Program-made: the position numbers and the translations under genes
From: JACZWL01 sp046756445
GTDB taxonomy: Bacteria > Pseudomonadota > Gammaproteobacteria > Steroidobacterales > Woeseiaceae
Direction of reading: 5' to 3'
Length of the DNA stretch: 15,893 nucleotides
NCBI GenBank assembly: GCA_046756445.1
Contig: JBHHWI010000067.1
Span: 1-15,893, forward strand
Shown here: in pieces, positions 1 to 8,552 of the stretch
Numbering within the stretch: the first letter of the stretch is position 1
Layout of the letters: every line of letters begins with the position of its first letter
Notes under the pieces: generated by a model
The model's database searches: none
Told to the model about the DNA's origin: nothing
The model's input: the letters and a program-made list of their open reading frames with translations, nothing else

Positions 1-681
1 AGCCTTCTGCTCGGAATCGGCTCGATCGTTACCGGGCATCTCGGTCATCTGGAGCTGGCAGGGTGGATGATCGTCTGGTGCGGCCTGCTCGACGTATTGG
101 ACGGCGTCGCTGCGAGATTACTCAAGGCGACGTCGACATTCGGCGCCGAGTTCGACTCGATGGCCGACCTCGTCGCTTTCGGCGTCGCCCCGGCCATGCT
201 CGTCCTCCAGGTCGGCATGAACATCGGCGGGGTGGCGTTCGGCACGGAAGCATTCTGGGTATTGCTGCTGTCGGTCGGCGTGTTCGCGCTGGCCGGCGCG
301 ATGCGGCTGGCCAGGTTCAATATCACGGCCAGCGAGCCGAGTACGGGCTGGTTCGCCGGGATTCCGATTACGGGCGCCGGGGGCGGGCTCGTTGCGACCG
401 CCATGATATTGCTGGCGAAACACCAGGCGGTCGCCGAGGCAATTCCATTACATGCTTATCTGCCCGTGGGCATGTTCGTGCTGGCCCTGTTGATGATTTC
501 GAGAATCCGATATCCAAAAGCCGTCCGGCGCAAGAGCAACCTGATCAACGGGTTTCAGGTACTGGTGATCATCATCACCTATTACTGCGGCATCACGCGC
601 AGCTATCCCGAATTCCTCTTCTTCCTGGGACTGTTTCTTTTGATTGCAGGAATAATTGCAGGGCGAATCAGCAAAGAATAA
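1..681 (+). CDS. pssA: CDP-diacylglycerol--serine O-phosphatidyltransferase (phosphatidylserine synthase), 5' truncated by window
   Basis: The reading frame is open from base 1, so the start lies upstream; 226 residues are visible. The CDP-alcohol phosphatidyltransferase signature is complete: Asp34-Gly35, Ala38-Arg39, Gly48, Asp52 and Asp56, with a further Asp31. These acidic residues bind the divalent metal and CDP-diacylglycerol. The later AMRLARFN and WFAGIP segments are typical of the integral-membrane PssA type rather than of PgsA. Several hydrophobic helices follow, ending in a short basic tail. The family makes phosphatidylserine, the precursor of phosphatidylethanolamine, in the inner membrane. 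The next gene starts 9 bases after the TAA, so the two are probably cotranscribed. The CDP-alcohol transferase family is certain; the serine substrate is inferred from the PssA-like segments. Confidence 0.88.
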   Translation, partial: SLLLGIGSIVTGHLGHLELAGWMIVWCGLLDVLDGVAARLLKATSTFGAEFDSMADLVAFGVAPAMLVLQVGMNIGGVAFGTEAFWVLLLSVGVFALAGAMRLARFNITASEPSTGWFAGIPITGAGGGLVATAMILLAKHQAVAEAIPLHAYLPVGMFVLALLMISRIRYPKAVRRKSNLINGFQVLVIIITYYCGITRSYPEFLFFLGLFLLIAGIIAGRISKE

Positions 682-690
682 GCGCCGATC

Positions 691-1986
691 ATGACAAGAA
701 CGTCACGGGACACCGATACGGCCGATCTGATCGAACGCCGCAGCAGGCTAATGGGACCGGCATATCGGCTGTTCTACGAGAACCCGCTTCATGTCGTCAA
801 GGGCCGGGGCGTCTGGCTCTACGACAGGGACGGGGATGAATACCTGGACATGTATAACAATGTGCCCCATGTCGGCCACTGCCACCCGCACGTTGTCGAG
901 GCGCTGATCGAGCAGATTACTGCGCTCAATACGCACACCCGCTACCTGCATGAGAATGTGCTCGATTACGCGGAGCGATTGACAGGAAAGTTTCCGGAAG
1001 AGCTTGGCGTTGCGATGTTCAGCTGTACCGGCAGCGAGGCCAACGAGCTGGCGCTGCGAATCGCGCGAGCGTACACGGGCGGCACCGGCATCATCGTCAC
1101 CGAGTTCGCTTACCACGGAAACACGCACGCGACCTGGCAGATTTCGACGGAAAGCATACCGAAGCGGCAGATTCCGGATTTCGTGATACAGGTGCCGGCC
1201 CCCGACACGTACCGTGGAACGCACCGGGGCGAGGACGCAGCAGAGCGGTACGCAGACAGCATTCGGGCAGCAATCAGCGGACTTCATGACAGGGGCGTCA
1301 AGCCCGCTGCATTCATTGCCGATACGATCATGTCGAGTTCCGGCGTCGTGTCTCCGCCGCCCGGTTACCTGAAAAAGGCTGCGGAGTTCATACGCGCTGC
1401 CGGAGGATTATTCATTGCGGACGAAGTGCAGCCGGGATTCGGGCGCACCGGGAAGCACTTCTGGGGATTCGAGGCAGACGGTTTCATTCCGGATATCGTG
1501 ACGATGGGCAAACCCATGGGCAACGGCCATCCACTCGCGGCGACCGTAACGCGGGCAGACATCGTCGAGCGGTTTGCCGACGGGGCCGACTATTTCAATA
1601 CCTTCGGCGGCAACCCTGTGTCCTGCGCCGCAGGTCTGGCGGTATTGGACGTGCTCGAAAAGGAAAAGCTTCAGCAAAACGCGCTCGATGTCGGCCGGCA
1701 CCTGATCGATGGCCTGAGGAGTCTGGCGGGCCGACACGAGTGCGTCGGGGATATTCGCGGCACCGGCCTGTTCCTTGCGGTCGACCTGGTGCTCGACCGG
1801 GCAACCCGCGGGCCGGCGGCCGATCTGGCATCCCGAGTGGTCAACGGTCTCCGCGAACGCAGGGTGTTGACCGGCTCAACCGGCCCCCACGGCAATATCC
1901 TCAAATTACGCCCGCCAATGGTGTTTTCGAAAGAGAATGCGGATTATTTTCTCGGAATTGTGGACGAGGTCTTGGCAGAAACGTAA
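691..1986 (+). CDS. Class III PLP-dependent enzyme, ethanolamine-phosphate phospho-lyase/AGXT2L-like
   Basis: 431 residues, full length for class III aminotransferases. GSEAN (114-118) is the cofactor phosphate-binding segment, Tyr141-His142-Gly143 stacks on PLP, Asp244 in FIADEV pairs with the PLP ring nitrogen, and Lys274 in TMGKPMGNGHP is the Schiff-base lysine. Segments such as NNVPHVGHCHP, PAPDTYRG, GKHFW, GKPMGNGHP and YFNTFGGNPVSCA closely match the AGXT2L group, which includes ethanolamine-phosphate phospho-lyase, 5-phosphohydroxylysine phospho-lyase and the bacterial aminophosphonate ammonia-lyase PbfA. The segment around Asp211 (FIADTIMSSSG) differs from the usual AE...GG of animal enzymes, so the substrate may differ. 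The first ATG is preferred because homology to the family begins near residue 12. It follows pssA by 9 bases. The enzyme may release ammonia and phosphate from an amino-phospho compound or act as a plain aminotransferase; sequence alone does not decide. Confidence 0.82.
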   Translation: MTRTSRDTDTADLIERRSRLMGPAYRLFYENPLHVVKGRGVWLYDRDGDEYLDMYNNVPHVGHCHPHVVEALIEQITALNTHTRYLHENVLDYAERLTGKFPEELGVAMFSCTGSEANELALRIARAYTGGTGIIVTEFAYHGNTHATWQISTESIPKRQIPDFVIQVPAPDTYRGTHRGEDAAERYADSIRAAISGLHDRGVKPAAFIADTIMSSSGVVSPPPGYLKKAAEFIRAAGGLFIADEVQPGFGRTGKHFWGFEADGFIPDIVTMGKPMGNGHPLAATVTRADIVERFADGADYFNTFGGNPVSCAAGLAVLDVLEKEKLQQNALDVGRHLIDGLRSLAGRHECVGDIRGTGLFLAVDLVLDRATRGPAADLASRVVNGLRERRVLTGSTGPHGNILKLRPPMVFSKENADYFLGIVDEVLAET

Positions 1987-2037
1987 GACTCTGTTCTTAA
2001 TACGTTTATAGTCATCTGCAGCGCGTGTGGCGAAGGC

Positions 2038-2682
2038 ATGACCGAGAAATTGCGCAACGAATTCCTGACGAGGCTCGAGGCCGCGCCGTTTATCGCTATG
2101 TTGCGCGGCGTGCAGCATAGCGAGGCCGTCGAGATAGCCGAGGCGCTGGCCTCCACGGGCATCAGCATCATCGAAATCACGGTCGACTCTCCGGATGCGT
2201 ACATGAGCATCGAGAGACTGGCGCTGCGTATCTCCGATCAGGTCCTGATCTGTGCCGGAAACGTGCTGACTGCCGGCCAGGCGACCGATGCCGCCAACGC
2301 CGGCGGCCGCGTCATATTTTCGCCGATCTTCAACGCGACTGTCGTGGAGGCCAGCAAGGAAAAGAACGCACTGTCCGTGCCGGGCGTCTTCACGGCGACC
2401 GAGGCGTTCTCGGCGATCGACGCAGGGGCTGACGCGCTACGGATATTTCCAGCCGACACCCTGTCGACAAAGGGCCTTCATGCCCTGACCAAGGTGCTTC
2501 CGGACGATACGATCTACCTGCCCTCCGGCGGAATCACGGCGCATAAAGTCAAGAACTGGATGACGAATGGAGCGGCCGGATTCGGCCTTGGCACGAGCCT
2601 CTACACGCCTGGCGCAACACCCGAGGAAGTTCGGGATCGCGCCAAAGTTTTTACGCAGATCCTGGACCGAAAAGACGCCTGA
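2038..2682 (+). CDS. KDPG/KDPGal aldolase-family protein lacking the Schiff-base lysine
   Basis: 214 residues, the normal length for the Eda/DgoA aldolase family (TIM barrel). It aligns along its length with 2-dehydro-3-deoxy-6-phosphogalactonate aldolase: IAMLRG (19-24), IIEITVDSP with the conserved Glu46, CAGNVL (72-77), VPGVFTATEAF (114-124), ALRIFPAD (133-140), LPSGGI (161-166) and GFGLGTSLY (181-189). Family enzymes form a Schiff base with pyruvate on the lysine of the [L/F]K[I/F]FP motif; here that residue is Arg135 (codon CGG, 2440-2442). The GAGTVL motif is also changed to CAGNVL. It may therefore be a non-aldolase relative, use another lysine, or be catalytically dead. The frame is intact, which argues against a pseudogene. 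GAAGG lies just before the ATG. A 51-base gap separates it from the PLP-enzyme gene; TATAGT at 2007-2012 has no good -35 partner. Confidence 0.8.
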   Translation: MTEKLRNEFLTRLEAAPFIAMLRGVQHSEAVEIAEALASTGISIIEITVDSPDAYMSIERLALRISDQVLICAGNVLTAGQATDAANAGGRVIFSPIFNATVVEASKEKNALSVPGVFTATEAFSAIDAGADALRIFPADTLSTKGLHALTKVLPDDTIYLPSGGITAHKVKNWMTNGAAGFGLGTSLYTPGATPEEVRDRAKVFTQILDRKDA

Positions 2683-4038
2683 TCACTGAACCCTGTCGGC
2701 AGGTGCCCTGAATACGAGTCCGCCTTTCACGACCGTATCGACCTTCTCGAGAATGCCGATGTCGGCCAGCGGATCGCCGTCGACCGCGACGATGTCGGCG
2801 TAGTAACCTGGCTCGATCGCACCGATGCGATCGTCCCAGCCCATGTAACGCGCGGCGACGGATGTCGCCGATTTGATCGCTTCCATTTCCGTCATGCCCC
2901 ACTCGATCATGTAGGCAAATTGTTGTGCGTTCATGCCATGCGGATATATGGCTGCGTCGGTGCCGAAAACCACCGGAGCACCCGCCTCGTGTGCCCGCCT
3001 GAAATTTTCGCGCTGAACCAGCGTCGTCTCTTCGGTCTTCCTCAGGAATTCCTCGGGCCAACCCTGTTTCCTGCCCTCGATCATCATCCAGTCGCCGGGA
3101 AAGATGTCCATCGACAGCGCAACGTCGTGCTCGATCGCGAGTCTGATGCCCTCTTCATCGATGTAAGTCGCGTGTTCTATGCTGTCAACACCGGCGAGAA
3201 TGGCTTCCCTGATCGACTGCGCTCCATGTGCATGCGCCGCCACACGGATGCCGGCGGCATGGCCGACTTCAACGACCGCAGCGATCTCGTCCGGTGTCAT
3301 CTCCGGGGAACCCGGCACGCCGCCATAGGCCAGCACGGCGCCCGAAGCGATCAGCTTCAGAAAATCCGCGCCACCGTCCACGGCATCCTGCGCTTTCCGC
3401 CGAAATTCTTCCGGACCGCTCGCCACACCGAGCCGAACGTGCGCCGGTATGTCGTTTTCGTCCACGCCCGGCACCAGCAGGTCGCCGCCGCCGCCCGGTA
3501 TGGTCAGGTAGAACCCGGCGATCTGCATGCGTGGCCCGATTGCGTCTCCCCGTCTGATCTCGTCACGGAGATTGCGGCCCGACCAGCCATGATAGACGCC
3601 GACGTTTCGGATCGTCGTGAAACCGATATCCAGCGTTGTGAGGGAATTGCGCCGACCTTCGCCGAGTGTGTAATCGAGCGTGTGATCGAAGTAGACGCTC
3701 AGATCCGTCAGCCCCTCGGGGTGCTCGAGAATGTGCGTGTGCATATCGACGAAGCCGGGCAGGCAGGTCTTGTCGGACAAGTCGAGTATTGGCACGCTGG
3801 TCGGCGCCTCGATTTCCGTTCCGACGGACTCGATCCGGCCGTCTTTGACCATTATCGATACATTCGAGCCCGGCTCATCGGCCACGCCGTCGATGAGCGA
3901 TCCGCAATGAACGAACAATGTGCCACTGTCCGCGGCATAGGGTGCTTCGGTGACCAGCTCCGGGAGCCCGGCAGGCGCGGTGCACGAGGAAACGGCCGCA
4001 ACCGTGATCAGGAGGGCGGCGTATTTTCTGACTGTCAT
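2683..4038 (-). CDS. Lipoprotein amidohydrolase (imidazolonepropionase/Xaa-Pro dipeptidase-like metal hydrolase)
   Basis: 451 residues of the amidohydrolase superfamily. The N-terminus MTVRKYAALLITVAAVSSC looks like a lipoprotein signal peptide, with Cys19 as lipidation site although the lipobox (AVSSC) is not ideal; the enzyme would then face the periplasm. Metal ligands are in order: His100 and His102 (DMHTH), Lys228 (FLKL, the likely carboxylated lysine), His269/His271 (AHAHG), His289 (IEHATY) and Asp361 (FGTDAA). This matches the binuclear-zinc subgroup related to bacterial dipeptidases and carboxypeptidases acting on X-Arg/Lys or X-Pro peptides; the true substrate is not predictable. AAGGA sits a few bases before the ATG. 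It starts 30 bases after the RND permease gene and is probably the last gene of that operon. Its stop abuts the stop of the convergent aldolase-like gene. Confidence 0.85.
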   Translation of the reverse strand: MTVRKYAALLITVAAVSSCTAPAGLPELVTEAPYAADSGTLFVHCGSLIDGVADEPGSNVSIMVKDGRIESVGTEIEAPTSVPILDLSDKTCLPGFVDMHTHILEHPEGLTDLSVYFDHTLDYTLGEGRRNSLTTLDIGFTTIRNVGVYHGWSGRNLRDEIRRGDAIGPRMQIAGFYLTIPGGGGDLLVPGVDENDIPAHVRLGVASGPEEFRRKAQDAVDGGADFLKLIASGAVLAYGGVPGSPEMTPDEIAAVVEVGHAAGIRVAAHAHGAQSIREAILAGVDSIEHATYIDEEGIRLAIEHDVALSMDIFPGDWMMIEGRKQGWPEEFLRKTEETTLVQRENFRRAHEAGAPVVFGTDAAIYPHGMNAQQFAYMIEWGMTEMEAIKSATSVAARYMGWDDRIGAIEPGYYADIVAVDGDPLADIGILEKVDTVVKGGLVFRAPADRVQ

Positions 4039-4068
4039 ATTCCTTCGGAGGCGATTTCGGGATAGCGC

Positions 4069-7000
4069 TTATGCTTCGGCCGCCTCTCGAGCCGGTTCCG
4101 GGTCTCTGCCGAGAATGAGGTTTTTTGCGTTTCTCAGCATCAGACCAAGATCTTCCGCCAACATGTAGAGCGACGGTATCAGGAACAGCGTGATTACGGT
4201 TGCGAAAATGATGCCGAAGCTGATCGAGATCGCCATGGGGATCACGTACTGCGCCTGCAGGCTGGTCTCGAGCATTATGGGAAGGAGCCCGAACGCGGTC
4301 GTCAGCGACGTGAGAATGATCGCCCGGAAACGCTGCGTCCCGGACCGAATGACGGCTTCCTTGACCGCCACACCTTCAAGTCTTGCCTTGTTGATGAAGT
4401 CCACCATGATCAGGCTGTCGTTCACGACGACGCCCGAGAGCGCGATCAGTCCGAACAGGGAATACATGCTGATCGCTTTGCCCAGGATGATATGGCCGGC
4501 AACGGCTCCGATCAATCCGAAAGGAATGACTGACATGATCAAGAGCGGCTGCGTATATGAATGCAGCGGAATAGCGATCAGTGCATAGATCAGGAACAAG
4601 GCCACAACGGATGCGACCGAGATGTTCTTGACGAAGTTCTGTTCCTCGAGGCTTGCGCCTTCCAGGCCGAAGGTGACGCCCGGATAACGCGATAGCAGGC
4701 CGGGAATATAGTCTTCCCTTATCTCCTCGATGATCTGTCCCGGCTCGACGATCTCCGGATCGATGTCCGCGGATACCGTAATCGTCCGCTTTCTGTTCTG
4801 GCGCCTGATGCTCGAGAATGCTTTGCCGAATGAGATTTCGGCCACGGAATTGAACGGCACCTCGTCGCCTGCCGGTGTACGGATGCGCATGTTCTCGAGA
4901 TCGGCGATCGACCTGCGCTCCTCGCGAGGGTAGCGCACCATGACCTTCAGCTCGTCTTTTCCCCGCTGGATGCGCTGTGCCTCCTCGCCATAGAATGCCT
5001 GCCGGACCTGGCGTCCGAGCGCCGACATGGAAAGGCCGAGCGCCTCCGCTTCGGGCTTGATGGCCAGCCTGATCTCCTGGCCACCCGTGTTCGACGAATT
5101 GCGGATGTCGAAGACGCCGTTGTACCCGGCCAGCTTGTCCTCAAGATCACCGGTGACGTTTTCGAGTGAGGTGTAATCGCTGCCCGAGAATTTGAAGCTC
5201 AGCGGCGCGTCGCCACCGATGTGTTGGCCGTCGGAAAAGATGAGCTCCTTGACACCAGCAATCTCGCCGACCTTTTCCCGCCACAGGTCGGTGATTTGCT
5301 CATATTCCATCGGCCGATCCTCGCCTTTGTAAATCTCGACGAATACGTCGCCCTCTGTGTCACGGTCGGTGAAGACACCGATGTGATCCACTGGCTCGGG
5401 TGACCCGGGGTTCTGCTCGACATATTCGGCATTGATATCGAGGACCGCTCGTTCGATGCGTTCGAGTGCCGCATTGCGCATCGACGGCGCGGTGCCGTTC
5501 TGCATTGCAAGCTCGACATGGATGAAGTCGCCCGGCACCTCGGGGAACAGCACCGTGCGCACGACGCCGCTGTTCATGACGCCGACCGTCAGGATCAGCA
5601 CTGCCGCAAAAATGCTGAATGTCAGGCCGCGGTTGACGAGCGCCTTCTCGAGAAGCGGGGCGTATTTATCGTGTATGAGCGAATGCAGTCCATGCTGTGC
5701 ATGTCGCTGTATTTTCTGAAAGAATCGCGGCACTCGTTCCCACCGACCGATCTTCCGCTCGGGATGAAACAGATCGTCCTCATCGACAGGCTTGATATTT
5801 GCGTGAACCAGATGTGCCGGCAGTATCAGCTTGGACTCCACGAGCGAGAACAACAGGCACAGCATAACGACGACGGACATCGCTTCGAACCACGGCCCGA
5901 CGATGCCGCCGACGAACAACATGGGCGCAAACGCCGCCATCGTCGTCAGTACGCCGAAAGTCGCCGGGATGGCAACCCTTTTTGCGCCGCGGATAACGTT
6001 GTCGAGCGTGTGCCCGTCCGCCCTTATCTTCGTATAGATGCTTTCGCCGATTATGATCGCGTCGTCGACCACGATACCGAGCACCATGATGAAAGCGAAC
6101 AGGCTGATGAAATTGATGGTTACCGGCCAGGGACCGTGCGGCATCAGCCATAGGGCTCCGAAGAAGGAAATCGGTATGCCGACGATGACCCATCCGGCGA
6201 CTTTCATGCGCAGGAAGAGTGACAGGATCAGGCAGACCAGTATCGCGCCCTGCAACAGGTTCTTCATCATCATGTCGAGGCGACCCTGCAGATACCAGGC
6301 GCGGTCGATCCAGGTCTCCATCCTGACCCCGTCAGGAAGGGCACTCGACTTCTTCTCGATGTAGTCTTTTACCGCGGCTGCTGCGGTCAATTCATTCTGT
6401 GAACCTCCGGCCAGGACGCGCAGTATGGCCGTGGGCTGTGCGTTGAAGCGGCTGTAACTGTCTGACTCGACGAAGCCGTCGTCGACCGTCGCGATATCGC
6501 CCAGTGTCAGCCGGGTGCCATCGGGATAGGTACGCAAGACCAGATCGGCAAATTCCTGGCCGGTGTATACCTGTCCTTCGGTGCGCAGCAGGATGTCGCC
6601 GCCGTCCGTCTTGATCGTGCCGCCGGGCATGTCGACGGATGTGTTGCGGATCGCCTCCGAGACCTCGCTCATCGTCAACCCGTACTGGCGAAGCACGTGT
6701 TCCGAGACCTGTATGCTGATCTCGTAGTCCCTGTCGCCGAGGATCTGTACCTGGTTGACGGCCGGGATCGTCATCAGCTCATCGCGGACTTCCTGGGCGA
6801 TCTGTTTGCGTGCGAACTCGTCCATGTCGCCGTAGATCGAGACGAACACGATGTGAAACGGCACTTCCTCCTTGTAGATGACCGGCTTTTCCGCCAGGGC
6901 CGGAAATGTCGAGATGGCATCCACACGGGTCTTGATCTCGCCGAGGATTTCGTTGAGGTCTTCTCCCAGCGAGATTTCCGCCTGAACCGAACCCAATCCC

Positions 7001-7284
7001 TCACGCGCCGTGGAATTAATCTCGACGATGCCGTCGATATCCTGGATGGCTTCCTCGACCTTGATGACGACGCCTTCTTCAACTTCCTGCGGCGCGGCGC
7101 CGAGGTACGGCACGCGGATCTGAATGAAGTTGAGCTCGATGTCCGGCGTGGTCTGCTTGCGGATCGTGATTGCGGACACCACACCGAAGGCGATGATCAG
7201 AAACATCAACAGGTTTGCAGCGACATGGTTACTGGCAAACCAGGCGATGATGCCTTTTTCGGTGCTCTGTCCAGGCTGATTCAT
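4069..7284 (-). CDS. RND efflux transporter permease subunit
   Basis: 1071 residues, close to the usual length for AcrB-type RND pumps. The layout is TM1 near 21-40, a large periplasmic loop, TM2-TM6 near 340-490, a second periplasmic loop, and TM8-TM12 near 888-1045. TM4 carries the proton-relay pair Asp407-Asp408 in GIVVDDAIIIGES. The TM10 segment reads GVVVNDSLIMVDF (951-963), with Asn955 around the place where AcrB has the relay lysine, so this is a divergent subgroup and not a typical AcrB/MexB. It should form a trimer in the inner membrane and export unknown compounds using the proton gradient. The ATG follows the adaptor gene by 18 bases with only a weak ribosome-binding site, so translational coupling is likely. 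No outer-membrane channel gene is nearby. Confidence 0.93.
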   Translation of the reverse strand: MNQPGQSTEKGIIAWFASNHVAANLLMFLIIAFGVVSAITIRKQTTPDIELNFIQIRVPYLGAAPQEVEEGVVIKVEEAIQDIDGIVEINSTAREGLGSVQAEISLGEDLNEILGEIKTRVDAISTFPALAEKPVIYKEEVPFHIVFVSIYGDMDEFARKQIAQEVRDELMTIPAVNQVQILGDRDYEISIQVSEHVLRQYGLTMSEVSEAIRNTSVDMPGGTIKTDGGDILLRTEGQVYTGQEFADLVLRTYPDGTRLTLGDIATVDDGFVESDSYSRFNAQPTAILRVLAGGSQNELTAAAAVKDYIEKKSSALPDGVRMETWIDRAWYLQGRLDMMMKNLLQGAILVCLILSLFLRMKVAGWVIVGIPISFFGALWLMPHGPWPVTINFISLFAFIMVLGIVVDDAIIIGESIYTKIRADGHTLDNVIRGAKRVAIPATFGVLTTMAAFAPMLFVGGIVGPWFEAMSVVVMLCLLFSLVESKLILPAHLVHANIKPVDEDDLFHPERKIGRWERVPRFFQKIQRHAQHGLHSLIHDKYAPLLEKALVNRGLTFSIFAAVLILTVGVMNSGVVRTVLFPEVPGDFIHVELAMQNGTAPSMRNAALERIERAVLDINAEYVEQNPGSPEPVDHIGVFTDRDTEGDVFVEIYKGEDRPMEYEQITDLWREKVGEIAGVKELIFSDGQHIGGDAPLSFKFSGSDYTSLENVTGDLEDKLAGYNGVFDIRNSSNTGGQEIRLAIKPEAEALGLSMSALGRQVRQAFYGEEAQRIQRGKDELKVMVRYPREERRSIADLENMRIRTPAGDEVPFNSVAEISFGKAFSSIRRQNRKRTITVSADIDPEIVEPGQIIEEIREDYIPGLLSRYPGVTFGLEGASLEEQNFVKNISVASVVALFLIYALIAIPLHSYTQPLLIMSVIPFGLIGAVAGHIILGKAISMYSLFGLIALSGVVVNDSLIMVDFINKARLEGVAVKEAVIRSGTQRFRAIILTSLTTAFGLLPIMLETSLQAQYVIPMAISISFGIIFATVITLFLIPSLYMLAEDLGLMLRNAKNLILGRDPEPAREAAEA

Positions 7285-7302
7285 ACTCGGCAGGGCCCCG
7301 GA

Positions 7303-8478
7303 TTAGTTGGTGGCGTCGCCTGAAGCGAGTCGTTCCGTGGTGTCTTCGGCCGCTTCCCCGCCCGTGCGCACTTTCATGCCGTTGATCGGCGACTCGATAG
7401 CCGTCAGGCTTATTCGTTCGCCGGCGATTGCTCCCCCACGCAGGTACGCATATTCGGCATCCGCCCTGAGGATATCGACGCTGCGGATGCGCAGGCGGTC
7501 CTCATCGTCGACGAACATCAACTGGTCGTTGCCGCGCAGCGCCGAGCGAGGTACCCGGATCACGTCCTCGACCGTCAAACCCTCGATCCTTGCCGTGACA
7601 AAGCTGCCCACAGGCAAGGGCGAGCGGAAATCGTCCTCTTGCTGCAGCTTGTACGGATCATCGATTTGTGCCACCGCATATGTGACGCGGTTCTTCTCAT
7701 CGACTACGCCCTCCGTCCGGACAATCCGTGCCTCCCAGTGCGCGGTCCGGCCTTGCTGTATCGCGGACAGGCCGACGAGAGGTCCCTCGGCCGTCCCGGA
7801 CTCAGCGATGTCAGCCGGGTCCGGCAGATCGATGAATGCAAGGTCCTGATCCGTCAATGGCAGGCGTACTTCGGCGTAATCGGTCGCGAAGGTAACGCCG
7901 AGGCGAGTGCCGGGATTGACGTACTGGCCGAGATCCGCCTCTTTCGACCGCACCATGCCGTCATATGGCAGGCGGATGAAGGTTCTCTCGAGATTACGTT
8001 TCGCTTTCACGAGATCGGCCCTGGCAGATGCCAGGGCAGCCGCCGCAGACGCCCATTCGGACTCGGCCCGGTATCCCTGGGTCCTCAACTTCTGTGCACC
8101 GTCGAACTCGATTTGTCGCTGCTTCAGCAGCGCCTCGGCCTGATCCACCGCGACTTCGTAATTCGTGGGATCGATTCGCATCAGCTCCTCGCCCCTGACA
8201 AAGACTCCACCGGCAATGAATTTCGGCGAAATGCTGACGACGGCGCCCGAGACCTCGGCGCTCAGGATGGTTTCGGTGCGTGGCCTCACCGTGCCCTGGC
8301 TGTGAACGGTGAAGGTTGTCGCGGATCGAGCGAGCGGCAACACATCGACCAGAATGTCGATTTTTGCGGCATCCCTGGTCTCGGGAGGCGGCTTCATCTG
8401 GCTCAGGCCGACCGCGCCGCCGATGGCAACGACGAAGATCGAGGCGATCAGCATGACTCGTTTTGCCTTGCGTTTCAT
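7303..8478 (-). CDS. RND efflux periplasmic adaptor (membrane fusion protein)
   Basis: 391 residues from the ATG at 8478. It starts MKRKAKRVMLIASIFVVAIG, a basic end plus one hydrophobic anchor, as in HlyD/AcrA-type adaptors. After that come a beta/lipoyl half (VRPRTETILSAEVSG), a coiled-coil hairpin rich in Ala, Glu, Gln and Lys (roughly residues 110-165), the second lipoyl half (FIRLPYDGMVRSKEADLGQYV) and a beta-barrel region with VGSFVTARIEG and IRVPRSAL. Such proteins bridge the permease to an outer-membrane channel. A further in-frame ATG lies at 8547, but it falls at about the predicted transcription start. The ATG at 8478 has a GGGGAT ribosome-binding site and begins the anchor directly, so it is chosen. 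First gene of a minus-strand operon with the permease and amidohydrolase. Confidence 0.9.
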   Translation of the reverse strand: MKRKAKRVMLIASIFVVAIGGAVGLSQMKPPPETRDAAKIDILVDVLPLARSATTFTVHSQGTVRPRTETILSAEVSGAVVSISPKFIAGGVFVRGEELMRIDPTNYEVAVDQAEALLKQRQIEFDGAQKLRTQGYRAESEWASAAAALASARADLVKAKRNLERTFIRLPYDGMVRSKEADLGQYVNPGTRLGVTFATDYAEVRLPLTDQDLAFIDLPDPADIAESGTAEGPLVGLSAIQQGRTAHWEARIVRTEGVVDEKNRVTYAVAQIDDPYKLQQEDDFRSPLPVGSFVTARIEGLTVEDVIRVPRSALRGNDQLMFVDDEDRLRIRSVDILRADAEYAYLRGGAIAGERISLTAIESPINGMKVRTGGEAAEDTTERLASGDATN

Positions 8479-8552
8479 ATACTTATCCCCGCGGCAGGCA
8501 TTGTTGTCATTGTCGGAGACACCGCAGTTCACACCAGTTCGAGTCAATATAG

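Noticed and set aside
2691..2706. CCTG/CAGG hairpin near the convergent stops as a bidirectional terminator
   Set aside because: Four stem pairs only, inside the amidohydrolase coding end, with no T-run on either side.
2920..4065. Long open frame of 381 codons on the plus strand opposite the amidohydrolase
   Set aside because: It is antisense to a gene with a full set of metal ligands and has Arg/His-rich, family-less translation typical of GC-rich shadow frames.
8479..8547. N-terminal extension of the adaptor protein from an ATG at 8547
   Set aside because: It would begin at about the predicted transcription start, adds a non-hydrophobic Asn/Cys-rich stretch before the membrane anchor, and the ATG at 8478 has its own GGGGAT site.
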